The notes beneath the pieces are model-generated. The model saw only the letters and a list, made by a program, of their open reading frames with translations, searched no databases and had not been told where the DNA came from. A program made the position numbers and the translations under genes. A stretch of DNA of 64,000 nucleotides, taken from positions 1,002,501 through 1,066,500 of the forward strand of contig JARFJB010000821.1 of assembly GCA_036346205.1 (NCBI GenBank), written 5' to 3'. Below are positions 9,996-20,799 of this stretch, piece by piece (position 1 is the stretch's first letter; every line of letters starts with the position of its first letter). The DNA is from Vesta saturnalis. Lineage: Eukaryota; Arthropoda; Insecta; Coleoptera; Lampyridae.

Positions 9996-12943
9996 CAGGG
10001 TGGCCAACCAAGAATGCGAGGTACTGTATCTGGGAAACTATACATCGTAGAAGCTTGTGGAAAAAGAAAGCTACTAAAACGGACAATACAAAAACCTGGA
10101 AAATATTTTCATGTTTCTGAAATGGCCGCTAGGGGGCGTAACTGCATTCTTGAATCTAAGAAAGTGATGTTTCTGTGAATTCTGCTATATTAACCTAACA
10201 AAGAAATAACTGATCTTTGAAGTCGAGGATAATCTGAACTTTTTTTGTTTGGCACTTTTTGACGTATCTATAAAAATAATGTGGTGGGGGGTATTCAAAG
10301 GTTTCCTTAAATCACCCCCCGTATCTTCAAAACGGCTAATCCGATTTTAACAAACTTGGGCGCGTTCAAATGAGCTATTCTTGGGCTATACATGTTAAAA
10401 TAATTGAAGTTTTGTTAGTTTCACATGTCGTCGCTAGCGGGCTTTTTTCGACATTCCGACAGAAACGGTTAATTTTCGCAAAAAAATTAAATGTATTGGT
10501 ATGACTTTTTTTTCATGAACAAGTAGCTAAATGATGCCTAAACAAGCTCGCGAAAGCCGCATCGCGATATCTTGTTCCTAACCTAAAATATCGGCCAAAG
10601 AAGATTTTATACGAAAATCCCTTAAATTTTTATTTTTTATCTATATTTTTCTGGAATTGTTTTTATTATGTAAGTTGTGGCCCTAAAAAGGACCGATTTA
10701 GAGGAGGAAGGTTTTTAATGCCCCCGTAAATGCTCTAAATGATGACTATCACGCTCTATGCATTACTGAAGCCTCTCATGACTAGACAAAACTGCAGCTT
10801 CAATTTCGGCTCTCGGTATCTTACGTATTGCGTTACGAATCCGATTTTTCATATCTTCTCCAGTAGTAGGTTGAGTCCGAAACACGATGTCCTTTAAGCG
10901 CCCCCATAAATAAAAAAGGAGGCAAGTTAAGTCTGGCGATCGCGGAAGCCATGGAAACATACTTCCTCTTCCAATCCACCGCTGTTGAAATACTGCATTA
11001 ATATGCTCTCGCACATTAATAGCAAAATGTGCTGGGCAACCATCCAACTGCAAAAACAATTTTTGCCTTGTTTCCAGAGGCACATCTTCCAACAACAACG
11101 GTAATTGATTGGCCAAAAAGTCAAGAAATACATTGCCATTTAGGGGTTGTTTGAAAAAATATGGCCTAATAATTCTGCCTCCCAGTATGCCACACCATAC
11201 ATTTAAACTCCAACGTCCTTGGCGCTGAACTTCACGCAACCAATGGGGATTTTGTGCAGACCTATAATGCATATTGTGCAGATTGACTCTCCCATCACTA
11301 CTGAAGGTGGTTTCATCGGTCCAAAGAATTTGAAATAAAAATTCTCTATTTTCGCGTACCATGCCTAACATCCAATGGCAATAGTCTAACCTTCGATCAA
11401 AATCTTCCTCTTTCAAGGCCTGATACAAAACGACATGATATGGGTACATTCTTAAAGTAATTAAAAAAAGTTTAAACGAATACCTATATATTTTGATGGC
11501 CATTAGAACTTACCTATGATCCTTCAGAATATTTTGAACCGCTGTCCGTGATATGCCCAACTCAGTGGATAATGCTCTTGTGCTAACATGAGGATTTCCT
11601 TCAATATAGCCCAGTACACGGTTAATTCTCTTGTGTTCTTCCAATTCTTTGCCGTTGAAACGTAGGCCGAAAACTACCATTGGCTCGTAAGCTCGCCACT
11701 AACCGGGAAAAAACACTTACATCACAAAGACGCCGATTTGGATATCGAGCCGCGTAAACTCTTTTAGCTACTGCGGCATTCTGAAGACATTCAAAATAAA
11801 CCGCAAGCATATCAACAGCTTCATTATTCGTAAAACGCATTTTGAAAGCACAAAAATTGCTCAAAGTAACTCGAAAGTATTGACAACTATTGACAATTTG
11901 AGTACTATGTATGTTTTGTTTAGGTATCTGTCTCCATTGCCTGCTTCTATTGATTGTATTTTTCGTATATATCCACAGTGTATATGCATTTAAACAAACA
12001 AAAAATAGGCCTTCCATATAACTTTTAGCATTGCTTACTTGTCCGTAGTAATTTCAAAAAATGTGATTTTATTCTGGTGTATAAATTTACAAACATTTAA
12101 AATCGCTATTTCCAGGTAACCTATTAAGAGCCGAAATTGAAGCTGCAGTTTTGTCTACCCATAAGAGGCCTCAGTAATGCACAGAGTGATGGTCAGCATT
12201 TCGAGCATTTCCGGGGGCATTAAAAACCTTCCTCCTTTAAATCGGTCCTTTTTAGGGCCACAACTTACATAATAGAAACAATTCCAGAAAAATATTGTTA
12301 AAAAAAGATACAAATTTAGGGGATTTTCGTATAAAGTTTCCTTTGGCCGATATTTTAGGTTAGGAACAAGATATCGAGATGCGGTTTTCGTGAGCTTATT
12401 TAGGCATCATTTAGCTACGTGTTCAAGAAAAAAAGTCATACCAATGCATTTAATTTTTTTGCGAAAATTAACCGTTTCTGTCAGAATGTCGAACAAGGCC
12501 CTCGAGCGACGACATGTGAAACTAACAAAACTTCAAATATTATAACATTTGTAGCCCAAGAATAGCTCATTTGAACGCGCCCAAGTTTGTTAAAATCGGC
12601 TTAGCCGTTTCGAAAATGCAGGGAGTTATTTAAGGAAACCTTTGAATACCCCCCACCACTTTATTTTTAGACATACGTCAAAAAGTGTCAAACAAAAAAA
12701 GTTCAGATTATCCTCGACTTTAAAGATCAGTTATTTTTTTATTAGGTTAATATAGCAGAATTCACATAAACATCACTTTTTCAGATTCAAGATTGCAGTT
12801 ACGCCCCCTAACGGCCATTTCAGAAACTTGAAAATATTTTCCAGGTTTTCGTATTGGCCGTTTTAGTAAAACTTTTTGGCGCAAGCCTCTACGATGGATA
12901 GTTTCCAAGATACAGTACCTCGCATCCTTAGTTGGCCACCCTG
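9996..12943 (-). mobile_element. long-TIR Tc1/mariner-superfamily element 1
   Basis: It begins CAGGGTGGCCAACCA at 9996 and ends with the reverse complement of that start at 12943, both flanked by TA (9994-9995, 12944-12945). The inverted arms are long, about 9996-10812 against 12128-12943, roughly 815 bp each and highly similar. The left arm contains the last 17 or so codons of the transposase gene. One transposase on the minus strand fills the centre. It interrupts the Harbinger element at 9112-14279. Confidence 0.85.
10763..11840 (-). pseudogene. DUF4817-type Tc/mariner transposase 1
   Basis: Transposase of element 9996-12943. The likely start is ATG at 11840 (MRFTNNEAVDMLAVY), giving a helix-turn-helix of the DUF4817 type with YPNRR. 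A frameshift near 11625 follows, then LGYIEGNPHVSTRALSTELG. A 63-bp intron (11451-11513, GTAAGT...TTAAG) joins KDHR to MYPYHVVLY. The DDE core shows D1 in ILWTDETTFSSDGRVN, D2 in LQLDGCPAHFAINV, and RSPDLTCLLFYLWG where relatives have PLDFFLW; the third acidic residue is a Leu codon at 10916-10918. It ends IEAAVLSSHERLQ. The frameshift and the lost third residue indicate an inactive enzyme. Confidence 0.8.
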
Positions 12944-13008
12944 TACACCATCCTATCACCATAAGCATATTGAGGCATATTACATAGATTCATATAATAT
13001 TGGAACAA

Positions 13009-14215
13009 TTATTCGTTATCAACTTCTAAAAGCGGCTCCACTGTATTGTCTTTTCGTGCTATGTTATGCAAAATTGCTGTTGCCACTATAATACTGAGTG
13101 TTAAGTCAACACGTGTTCTGCAACTGTAAGCCAATATGGGAATCTTCTTTTTAGAGTTCCAAAAGTATTCTCTATTAAAACTCGAGTTTTCTTGTGCGCG
13201 GAATTGTAATTGTTTTCTGCTTCATTCCTGGTTTCCAGTAAAGGGGTGAGAAGATAATTTTTAAATGCATAACCACCATCGCCTAACAAGAAGCAATTGG
13301 GAAATTCGTGATTTTAGACACTATTGTTAAAAATCGTCATGTTGTGAACAGATCCAGGTCATCCTACGACAATATAAATAATTTTGTATTGAGTATCTGC
13401 TACGGCCTTAACGTTAATAGAAAAATAACTTTTTCTGTTTCTACATATTTCAGCATTATTTCCGCCTTTTTAAACAAAATATTGTTAGAAATAATTATGA
13501 CCGATACAATTTATTACCTGGTGAAATAATTTTTACATGTGTGCAATTAATTACTCCAACAACATTTGGAAATCTAGCAACTTCATAGAAAGCCTCTTTA
13601 GACTCAGTTATTGCTTGAGCATTTTCATGTATCTTTATATATTCCTTGGTCAAAGTGCAGATCGCATTACTGGCCCTTTTAACGACTCTGCTTACAGTAG
13701 TATGCCTCCGAAATACGACAGGCTTAGTTGATGACAACCGGTTGCATAAAAGTGCAGACAAATTAATAATTGATTAATTGGGGATACGCTATTGTTTCTG
13801 AAAATAAATAAAAGAACATTGTCAGGTCTATTAGCTAGGTTCTTGGAAAAAGGTATACTTACAAGTTGTGAATAAATTCTAATTTATCCTGTATTTTTGC
13901 TAACAGACTCAGAACTGTTTCTTTTTTCAGTCTAAACTGCTGAAAAAACAGTAAATCCGACATTGAATTGAAGAGGTCCGCTAGTTCGTAGACTTGTCTC
14001 GGAATTCCATTATTTAGAATATCCCACACAATAATAAAAAATATATCGTCATCGTGTTTTAGAAATAGAATATTGTTTATATTACCAAACATTGCCATTA
14101 TTGCCCTGTAGTTTTCACACGTGCGTAATATTTTAAAAATTAAAGCCACCGAATTTGACGGCTTAAATTTATGAAATGCTTTGACATTCCAGTTGACGTT
14201 TAAGTTTCGGTGCAA
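13009..14215 (-). pseudogene. PIF/Harbinger transposase (HARBI1-like), degraded
   Basis: The minus strand gives an N-terminal helical region (ELADLFNSMSDLLFFQQFRLKK), then TVSRVVKRASNAI, then the catalytic start VVGVINCTHVKI, in which the first Asp of the GxIDxTH motif is Asn. A frameshifted middle shows YFSINVKAVADTQYKIIYIV and PGSVHNMTIFNNS, then GDGGYAFKNYLLTP (second Asp present), ENTFGTLKRRFP (Glu present) and a tail IIVATAILHNIARKDN ending at 13009. Length is close to the 350-400 aa family norm. Several frameshifts, stops and the Asp to Asn change make it inactive. Confidence 0.8.
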
Positions 14216-14461
14216 CGCAATAAAGAACCCTTAATCATTTAAGGACTCCTTATATTTTAAAAAATGTCGGTGAGATTGGGTATGAGAATTATATTGTAAA
14301 ATCAATCGGTTTTTACGTTTTTTGCCATATTCGCACGTGTCTGTTTTTCATTAGCTTTCATTATAATTTTTCCGTTCATTCTTCATTCCTGTATTAATTT
14401 TTCGTTATATACACAAATAGATGTTTTCATAACTAATACAAACAAAACAAATAGGTTGCAT

Positions 14462-14605
14462 AATTTAGATGAATTAGTGGAAACAGTTGAACACGAGAGT
14501 TAAGCTATTGCACGGGAAGAACTTCAGCATTTTTTTGAAAATATGAAGCGCAGAATTAATTTTCGTCTACAGCATCAGGGTCATCATTTTCAACATTTTT
14601 TGTAA
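14462..14605 (+). pseudogene. Tc/mariner-superfamily transposase C-terminal fragment
   Basis: One frame reads NLDELVETVEHES, a stop, then AIAREELQHFFENMKRRINF and LQHQGHHFQHFL before TAA. The pattern (helix, RR, arginine, GGHFxHLL-like end) is the C-terminus seen in the other DUF4817-type transposases of this window. No catalytic part was found alongside; the neighbouring Harbinger element may have removed or split it. Confidence 0.5.
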
Positions 14606-14960
14606 TTATATTAATTTAATGAAGAATGTTTGTTTGTATTTTTATCATCACAACAATTTTTAAATTTATTTTACTAAATAATTGTAATTAGCAAATATTG
14701 GCATAAACATTTCCAAAAGTAGGGGTATTCTGTTTAATTTTAACAAACAGTGTTTATAATTACATCAAAGGTGATTACCCCATGGGACGCTAATGTCAAT
14801 CGTTGCGACCGAAATGAAGTGTAGTGGTAATAACCTAACCAAAATTTGCTACATGACGTTAGTTTCAATCATTAATAGACAAACAAAGGAACATCACAGC
14901 TCATATAAACAAGTATTTTATAAATGGTTTAAATATTAGTCCAATGTCAAACTGCTACGA

Positions 14961-15029
14961 GCGCTAGTGGTGTAGCGGTAGGAGTTGCTTTCCACGATTT
15001 ACGTGCGGGTTCAATTCCCGGGTCGTGCA
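14961..15029 (+). other. tRNA-like (Gly-type) pseudogene or SINE head
   Basis: Contains an A-box match TGGTGTAGCGG and a B-box match GGTTCAATTCC with about tRNA spacing, followed directly by T8 (a Pol III terminator). Acceptor and D stems are imperfect; the layout most resembles tRNA-Gly with TCC near the anticodon position. Probably a decayed tRNA or the head of a SINE rather than a working tRNA gene. Confidence 0.5.
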
Positions 15030-15042
15030 TTTTTTTTTCTCT

Positions 15043-15190
15043 TAGGTTACAGTAATTTTGTTTATCTAATCTACTTTTGTTAGGTTATTGTAATTTTGTT
15101 TATCTAATCTAATTATGTTTGGTTACAATAGTTTTGTTTATCTTATCTAATTATTTTAGGTTACAGTAGTTTTGTTTTTATTATCTAAAA
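15043..15190 (+). repeat. 38-bp minisatellite, four copies
   Basis: Units start at 15043, 15081, 15119 and 15157 and share TAGGTTACAGTAATTTTG followed by TTTATCTAATCTA with minor changes. It begins 14 bases after the tRNA-like sequence, so both may be parts of one retroposed unit. Confidence 0.85.
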
Positions 15191-17029
15191 TAGATGATGT
15201 CATACATCATCTTCATCCATCTCATCCTATGTTCCTTTGTTTACCGTTTCCTAAATGTTTCTTCACAATCTGACAACATCGGCGTCCTCTTACAATATAG
15301 TGATACAACTGCTCTGACTCGTGAAAATGACTATTGTCAGGCCGGCGAGAGGTGTCTTATGACTCATCTTTTAGTAAAGCATGGTTTAAGATTTTAAAAA
15401 CGTATGTCGTTATTGGTTCATATAGTTAGCAATTTTGAATACCAACAAAACATCGTCAATGTTTCTAGGTTATTTTCAAATTTAAGCCGCGCTGTCAAAT
15501 TTAAATTATTAGCGTACCTGGAGAATGGAAGTTAAAGGTAAACTTGGCCCCCCGTTATAGCGTTCCATCTCGAAATAATGCAGTATATTCATTAATGTTA
15601 CTTGAGTTTGGCTTTTCAAAGATTTACCTTTTAATGACATCATTATTTGCTGCAAAATAAATAAATGCATTCAATCAATTGGAAATACATTGCATTTACA
15701 AATGCAATGGAAACTAATAAATTACGAAGCGAAAGATAAATTATTATAACTACAAAACACGATGCGATTATACGAAACGAAATACGAAGAATAATTTGAG
15801 GTTAAATAGCCAAAAAGACATCTGACAGCGTCATGCACTTTGACATTAGAATCGACATACGTTTTTAAGTCCTGCATTAGAATATATAACCCGTCTTTCT
15901 TTAAGTGGGAACGTCGCACTAAGATAAAGGGAAACAGATGCATTTCACAGTAGTAATTATATCCCCATTCTCGAGTCCGCCACGAGACACCTCTCTCCGG
16001 TGCTACTATATATACGGTTTTGACACAAATTTCACACAAGTTTCAAATAAGAAATGTCTCAAAATTGACATTTCCGGATAAACATACAAGCATAGTCATA
16101 GTAATTCTTATACATTGCATATAAACACTCAATGTACTGTAATGGTAATTATGGTATGCACTGTGTTGTTGGAAATGGTTGAGTTAGTGTAGGTGAGTAG
16201 ACAACATACCTAACCAGAAAAGGAAGGGTATCACTTTGGCAACATTGTTATGACAACAGGCATTCGTTATATCCTTTTTTTATTAAAATGTGTTGTATTT
16301 TAACAAATTAAAGCATAAATTTAAAGTTTCCACTGATGTATAAAAATGGCGTCGAGTGTGCTATGTTCATTTAGTAGCATGTAGAAGCGGTGTGGATAAA
16401 AAAAGGTGTAACGTTTCAAAATATATTTTTTTGCATTGACGTGTTATTTACAAGTAGTCATTGAGAATATGTGAACAATACATCAGATTATTAATAATGT
16501 CAAATTAATTTTTATGCCGTTACTTGTATTTTAGAAAATTTTGTTTCTAAAAGTGTTTTTGAACAATGAATTGGACATAGTTTTTTATCAATCGCCTGAG
16601 TAATAAACAATACTGTTCATGTGCTGTATTATTTTAAGGTATAGTAACACTAGGTTTTGTACAACCAACTTCAAACAGTTGGTTAAATAATTCATTGTGC
16701 ATTGCATGATGTTACAAGGTTTAGAAACCTGGAAGTTGTGTATCTTATAGAAAATTCTTTGCCGATTCCAAATCTCAGGTAGATTTTTTGATCTGATCAC
16801 CTGGTCACGGTAGGGAGGCAGTTAAAATCATAATTTCGATATTAAGATATAAGGGGTCATTTTTATAATTATTCTTTTTAAGATATAATAATAATGAAAG
16901 ATAGAGAATCACCATACCATCTATGTAAAAATGCCTGTAACGTTCATTCTTCGAATTTACTATGTAAAAGGTCGTTTTCATTTAATCAACTGTTAGCAAG
17001 TCAATATAATATTATATGCTTTGTACATA
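15191..17029. other. AT-rich sequence without a recognised gene
   Basis: No open frame of recognisable family. An imperfect inverted similarity links 15330-15412 (GAGAGGTGTCTT, AAAACGTATGTCG) with 15862-15998 (CGACATACGTTTT, GACACCTCTCTC), suggesting an old fold-back element. The rest holds nothing I can name. Confidence 0.4.
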
Positions 17030-17813
17030 CAGGGTGGGTGTCGACTGCGTGGACGGAGGATTGGTCCTTAACTATTAGAGACATCAAAACCAATTTTGGG
17101 GTGGTAATACACATACTACATACTAAAAATATTTAGGTACATACAGGGTGATTGACAAAAATATGCCAACCAAAACCTGTGTTTTTTTAATAGAACACCC
17201 TGTATATTTTTGCATTTTTGGATTCACTGTTACATTTAGAACAAAAGTATAGAAATTTGTATCTGTATCACTAACCGTTCTGCAGATATCGTCACTTTAG
17301 TACCAAAATAGAGTTAAATTTGGAACCACGATGCGAGCGTTGTCATCACGATTTTGTAAATCTATTTATACCACCGACTATTATCAATAGTCTACTAACA
17401 AACAAAGTGGGAAATTTTTCGAACATGTAAAACTATACAGAGTGATTAACTTACGCGAAATGTAATTTTTCTCAATGTTTTCAAATGCAACACCTTGTAT
17501 ATTTTTTCACATTTCGATTCCCCGTAAAAGGTAGATACTAAGTGATCATATGTTTCATAGCCACAAGACGGACCCTTCTTGTGATATTGACGCTTTTACG
17601 TAAAAGTATTCTAAAATACAAATTTACTATGACAATAGAATTCAACAAAACAAATCAAGTACACTAGCCGATCGTAATAAAGAGGAACAATTGCACTTAT
17701 TGTTTTGACGTTTATATCATCATCAAAATATTGTTACATTAATTTGTGTGTTTTCGGATTGTCGTTTCGTCAATTTTTGTATAAATTAATTTAGCAACGA
17801 AGGAACGGTCAAT

Positions 17814-18776
17814 ATGATCTTTATTTACGGTGAAGCTCAAAGGAATGCTTTGCTGTCTACCCGTTTGTATTGTGAACGATACCCAAAGAGAATACAGCCG
17901 CGAAAAGAATCGTTTATGAATATAGCTGAGAGATTTATCAATTCTGGAAGTGTGTGTTATCTCAAGCGCGCAAAAACAAGGCCAAATAAAGAAATTCAGT
18001 TTCAAGTTGTGGCAACTCTTATAGAAAATCCGCAAATTAGTACCAGAGAGCTAAGTACACACCTTAGATAGAAATACAGTTCGCAGATTTCTTAAAAAAA
18101 AAACAAATTGCATCCTTATCATATCGAGCTTCAAGTGAAATAGATTTTCAAAATCGTGAATCTTTCTGCAATGAAGAACCCAATTTTGTTAATATCATTC
18201 TATTTACGGATGAGGCAATAGATTTCACGATAATGGCAATATTAATACACATAACTATCATCACTATTCAGACACTAATCCACACATCTTAAGAGTTGTT
18301 GAACACCAGCATCGATGGTCAGCTAATGTGTGGGGTGGTATAATCGATTTTAATGTGATTGTTCCTTTTTTCTTTGATGGGGGTCTTACTGGAGAAAGAT
18401 ATTTGCAGTTTTTGGAAAGTGATTTACCCGAGCTTTTGGAAAATATCGAGGTAAATAATATTCGTACGACGTGGTTTCAACTGGATGGCGTCCCTACACA
18501 CTATGCAATCAACGTTAGGCAATGTCTCGATAGAAATTAACCGATGAGGTGGATAGGACGAGGTGGTGTATAAAACTGACCAGCCAAATCACCGAATCTT
18601 ACGCCCCATGACTTCTTCCTCCCACTTCCTCCCACCACAAGCGAAGATATGAAAAATGGAATTAGAGCTGCGTTTCAATCCGTTTCGCCTCTAATGTTGT
18701 TGCGAGTGAATCATTTACCGAGCGAATTGCAAAGTGTTTAGCTAGGCGTGGTCAGCATTTTGAACATTTAATTTGA
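17814..18776 (+). pseudogene. DUF4817-type Tc/mariner transposase 2
   Basis: The N-terminal part is open to 18071: MIFIYGEAQRNALLS, YCERYPKRIQPRKES and NPQISTRELSTHLR, the DUF4817 helix-turn-helix plus linker. After a frame change come D1 in IILFTDEAIDF, then VWGGIIDFNVIVPFFF and LTGERYLQFLESDLPELLE, D2 in WFQLDGVPTHYAINVRQC, a stop at 18538, then in other frames RWIGRGG, SPNLTPHDFFL (third Asp kept) and SEDMKNGIRAAFQS. It ends FTERIAKCLARRGQHFEHLI with TGA at 18774-18776. All three acidic residues can be placed but the frame is broken in several places. Confidence 0.75.
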
Positions 18777-18904
18777 ATTTATGGTTTGATTCCTTTATGT
18801 TTACTTATTTTTAGGTGTAGACGATTATTTTATTATTATAATCATATTTAGAATTTACATCAGTTCTACTGATAAAGACAAAATTTTCATCGATTGGGGC
18901 TTGA

Positions 18905-18977
18905 TCCTTGATGGCGCAGTTGGTTAGCGCGGTACTCTAGCAAAGTACAGGTCGTAGGTTCAAATCCTACTCGAGGT
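18905..18977 (+). tRNA. tRNA-like cloverleaf, anticodon AGC
   Basis: A 73-base cloverleaf can be laid out: acceptor TCCTTGA with TCGAGGT (6 of 7 pairs including one wobble, first pair T-T), D stem GCGC/GCGC, anticodon stem GTACT/AGTAC with loop CTAGCAA (anticodon AGC at 18939-18941), T stem GTAGG/CCTAC with loop TTCAAAT. CTTTTTAT follows, a Pol III terminator. AGC would read alanine, but the acceptor lacks the G3-U70 pair of tRNA-Ala, so the identity is uncertain and it may be a pseudogene. It lies inside a transposon, between the transposase and the right arm. Confidence 0.6.
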
Positions 18978-19703
18978 AAACTTTTTATTTATGTAATTAA
19001 TAAAATTAATAATAATTTTTAATTATTTTATTGTTTAGTTATTAATTAAGTTTTCCTATCAGTTAAAGAGTTTATTTGCCGTTCGTATTTTCTTATTTAC
19101 TCTGGATTTTGTTTTATTTGTTCCTCTATATGTCAATATTTTCAAAAATATCTCAAGAATAGTCCGTTTTATCGCTATGAAACCTATTATCAATTAGTAT
19201 CTACTTTTCACGGGGAATCGAAATGTGAAAAAATATATAGGGTGTTGCATTTGAAAAAATTTAGAAAAATTACATTTCGCGTAAGTTAATCATTCTGTAT
19301 AATTTTACATGTTTTCGAAAAATTTCCCAATTTATTTGTTAGTAGATTATTATTAATAGTCGGTGGTATAAGCAGATTTACAAAATTCTGGTGACGACGC
19401 TCGCATCGTGGTTCCAAAGTTAACTCTATTTTGGTACTAACGTGACGATATCTGCAGGACGGTTAGTGATACAGATACAAATTTCTATACTTTTATTCTA
19501 TATGTAACAGTGAATCCAAAAATGCAAACATATACTGTTTAAAAAACAGAGGTTTGGGTTGGCATATTTTTGTCAATCACCTTGTATATACCTAAATATT
19601 TTTAGAATGTAGGTCCAATGATCGTGTATTACTACACCAAAATTGGTTTTGATATCTCTAGTATTTAAAGAGAAATCCTCCGTTCACGCAGTAGACACCC
19701 ACC

Positions 19704-19706
<3 letters not shown>

Positions 19707-19763
<57 letters not shown>

Positions 19764-19782
19764 TATAATATATATATATATA
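19707..19782. repeat. (TA)n microsatellite
   Basis: Almost pure TA with one interruption (TCATATAATA at 19761-19770). It starts at the TA target site of element 17030-19706 and runs into another CAGGGTG terminus at 19783. Confidence 0.9.
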
Positions 19783-20000
19783 CAGGGTGTCCGAATAGTG
19801 CATATTCGGTCGATAGCTCCTTAGCCACTAAACTTAGGAGATAAGTTTAAATACGAAAGTTATCTATTTTTATAAGCTGCATAATCTAAAAATAGTTTGG
19901 TTTCTACAGGGTGTAATATAAAATCGGTACAATATAGAACTTTTGATTTTTAAATAGAACACCCTATATATTATTTTATTTTTCGATTCACCTTACAATT
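19783..20000 (+). mobile_element. orphan CAGGGTG transposon terminus
   Basis: Starts CAGGGTGTCCGAATAG after TA, and contains a second short module at 19917-19965 running from CAGGGTGTAATAT to AATAGAACACCCTA, followed by TATATTATTTTATTTTTCGATTC. This resembles the modules at 17144 and 17438. No matching inverted right end was found, so it is a one-ended remnant. Confidence 0.5.
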
Positions 20001-20502
20001 TTACATCTTTTTTATAAGAATTCCTTACCTAAATCTTACAGTTTTTGTCTAAATACAGACCTGGAAAGGCTAGTATGACCGTTTTACCTTTTATTATTTA
20101 AACCTACTGCCTTCTCTCCCGCCATGATGCAAATGTAACTCTAACCAATAAATGTTATTTAGATCTGAGAGTGTGGTACTTGTGTATTGGAGTTTTAAAG
20201 CCACAGTTGACAGAAGATTATACTTGCAGTTTTTTCTATTTCGGTGTGTCTAAGGACTTAGAAACATCGTTTCTGGTACAATATTATTGTAACACATCAT
20301 TTGATTAGATCTAGGTTAGATATTTAATCAAAAATTATAACATGCGTAAACTTCTTTTCAAAAAGCTCTCAAATGTGACATTAGAGTATTACCAACTCAA
20401 ACATCCAAAAAATTCTATTCAATGAATTTAGTCAGTTTTGATACAAATTTTATTGATATTTTAAAATTATTTTCCTCAATAGAAATTGCGGTTTGTGTAT
20501 TA

Positions 20503-20799
20503 AAAGCGCAAAGTGGTACACTGCCGCTCTGAGCGAGAAATTTTACTCGCGACGCGTAGCGTAGCGTCGACAATTTCACTTTGGGATCGAATTACACACA
20601 AGATTTTTTCGAAAATCGCCGAACGCAAAATTACTTTTTTTTCTACAACTACCGAGCACAACGTTACTTTGTCGCTAGGCGAGCGGCAAAGTAATTACTT
20701 CGCTGGTTGGCGAGCAGCAACGTAACTTTACGCTCTCTCCTCTGAAAGTGCTACTTTGTGTTTTCTTTGGAAGCGCAAATTTGTATTTTGCGCTTTGTT
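20503..20799. repeat. GC-richer MITE-like patch with imperfect inverted ends
   Basis: The ends share AAAGCGCAAA in inverse orientation and a weaker second block. The interior repeats GAGCGGCAAAGTAATTACTT and GCGAGCAGCAACGTAACTT-like motifs. Base composition is clearly higher in G+C than the flanks. No coding potential. It could be a MITE or a degenerate satellite. Confidence 0.35.

Larger units (their letters stand above)
9112..14279. mobile_element. PIF/Harbinger transposon with 17-bp TIRs
   Basis: The left terminus CCAATCTCACCGACATT (9112-9128) is perfectly repeated in inverse orientation at 14263-14279. Inside are the two genes expected for this superfamily: a Myb/SANT-type accessory protein on the plus strand (9414-9895) and a transposase on the minus strand (14215 to 13009), convergent. 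The short target duplication is probably a GTA or TA trinucleotide-type repeat but is ambiguous. The element is split by another transposon at 9996-12943; without it the element is about 2.2 kb. Confidence 0.85.
17030..19706 (+). mobile_element. long-TIR Tc/mariner-superfamily element 2, concentric ends
   Basis: The outer ends are CAGGGTGGGTGTC at 17030 and its inverse at 19706, both next to TA. The arms are similar over about 600 bp (17030-17640 against 19090-19706) with indels. Inside each arm are further termini of the same style at 17144/19584 (CAGGGTGATTGAC) and 17438/19297 (CAGAGTGATTAAC). A transposase pseudogene and a tRNA-like sequence lie in the centre. Confidence 0.75.
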
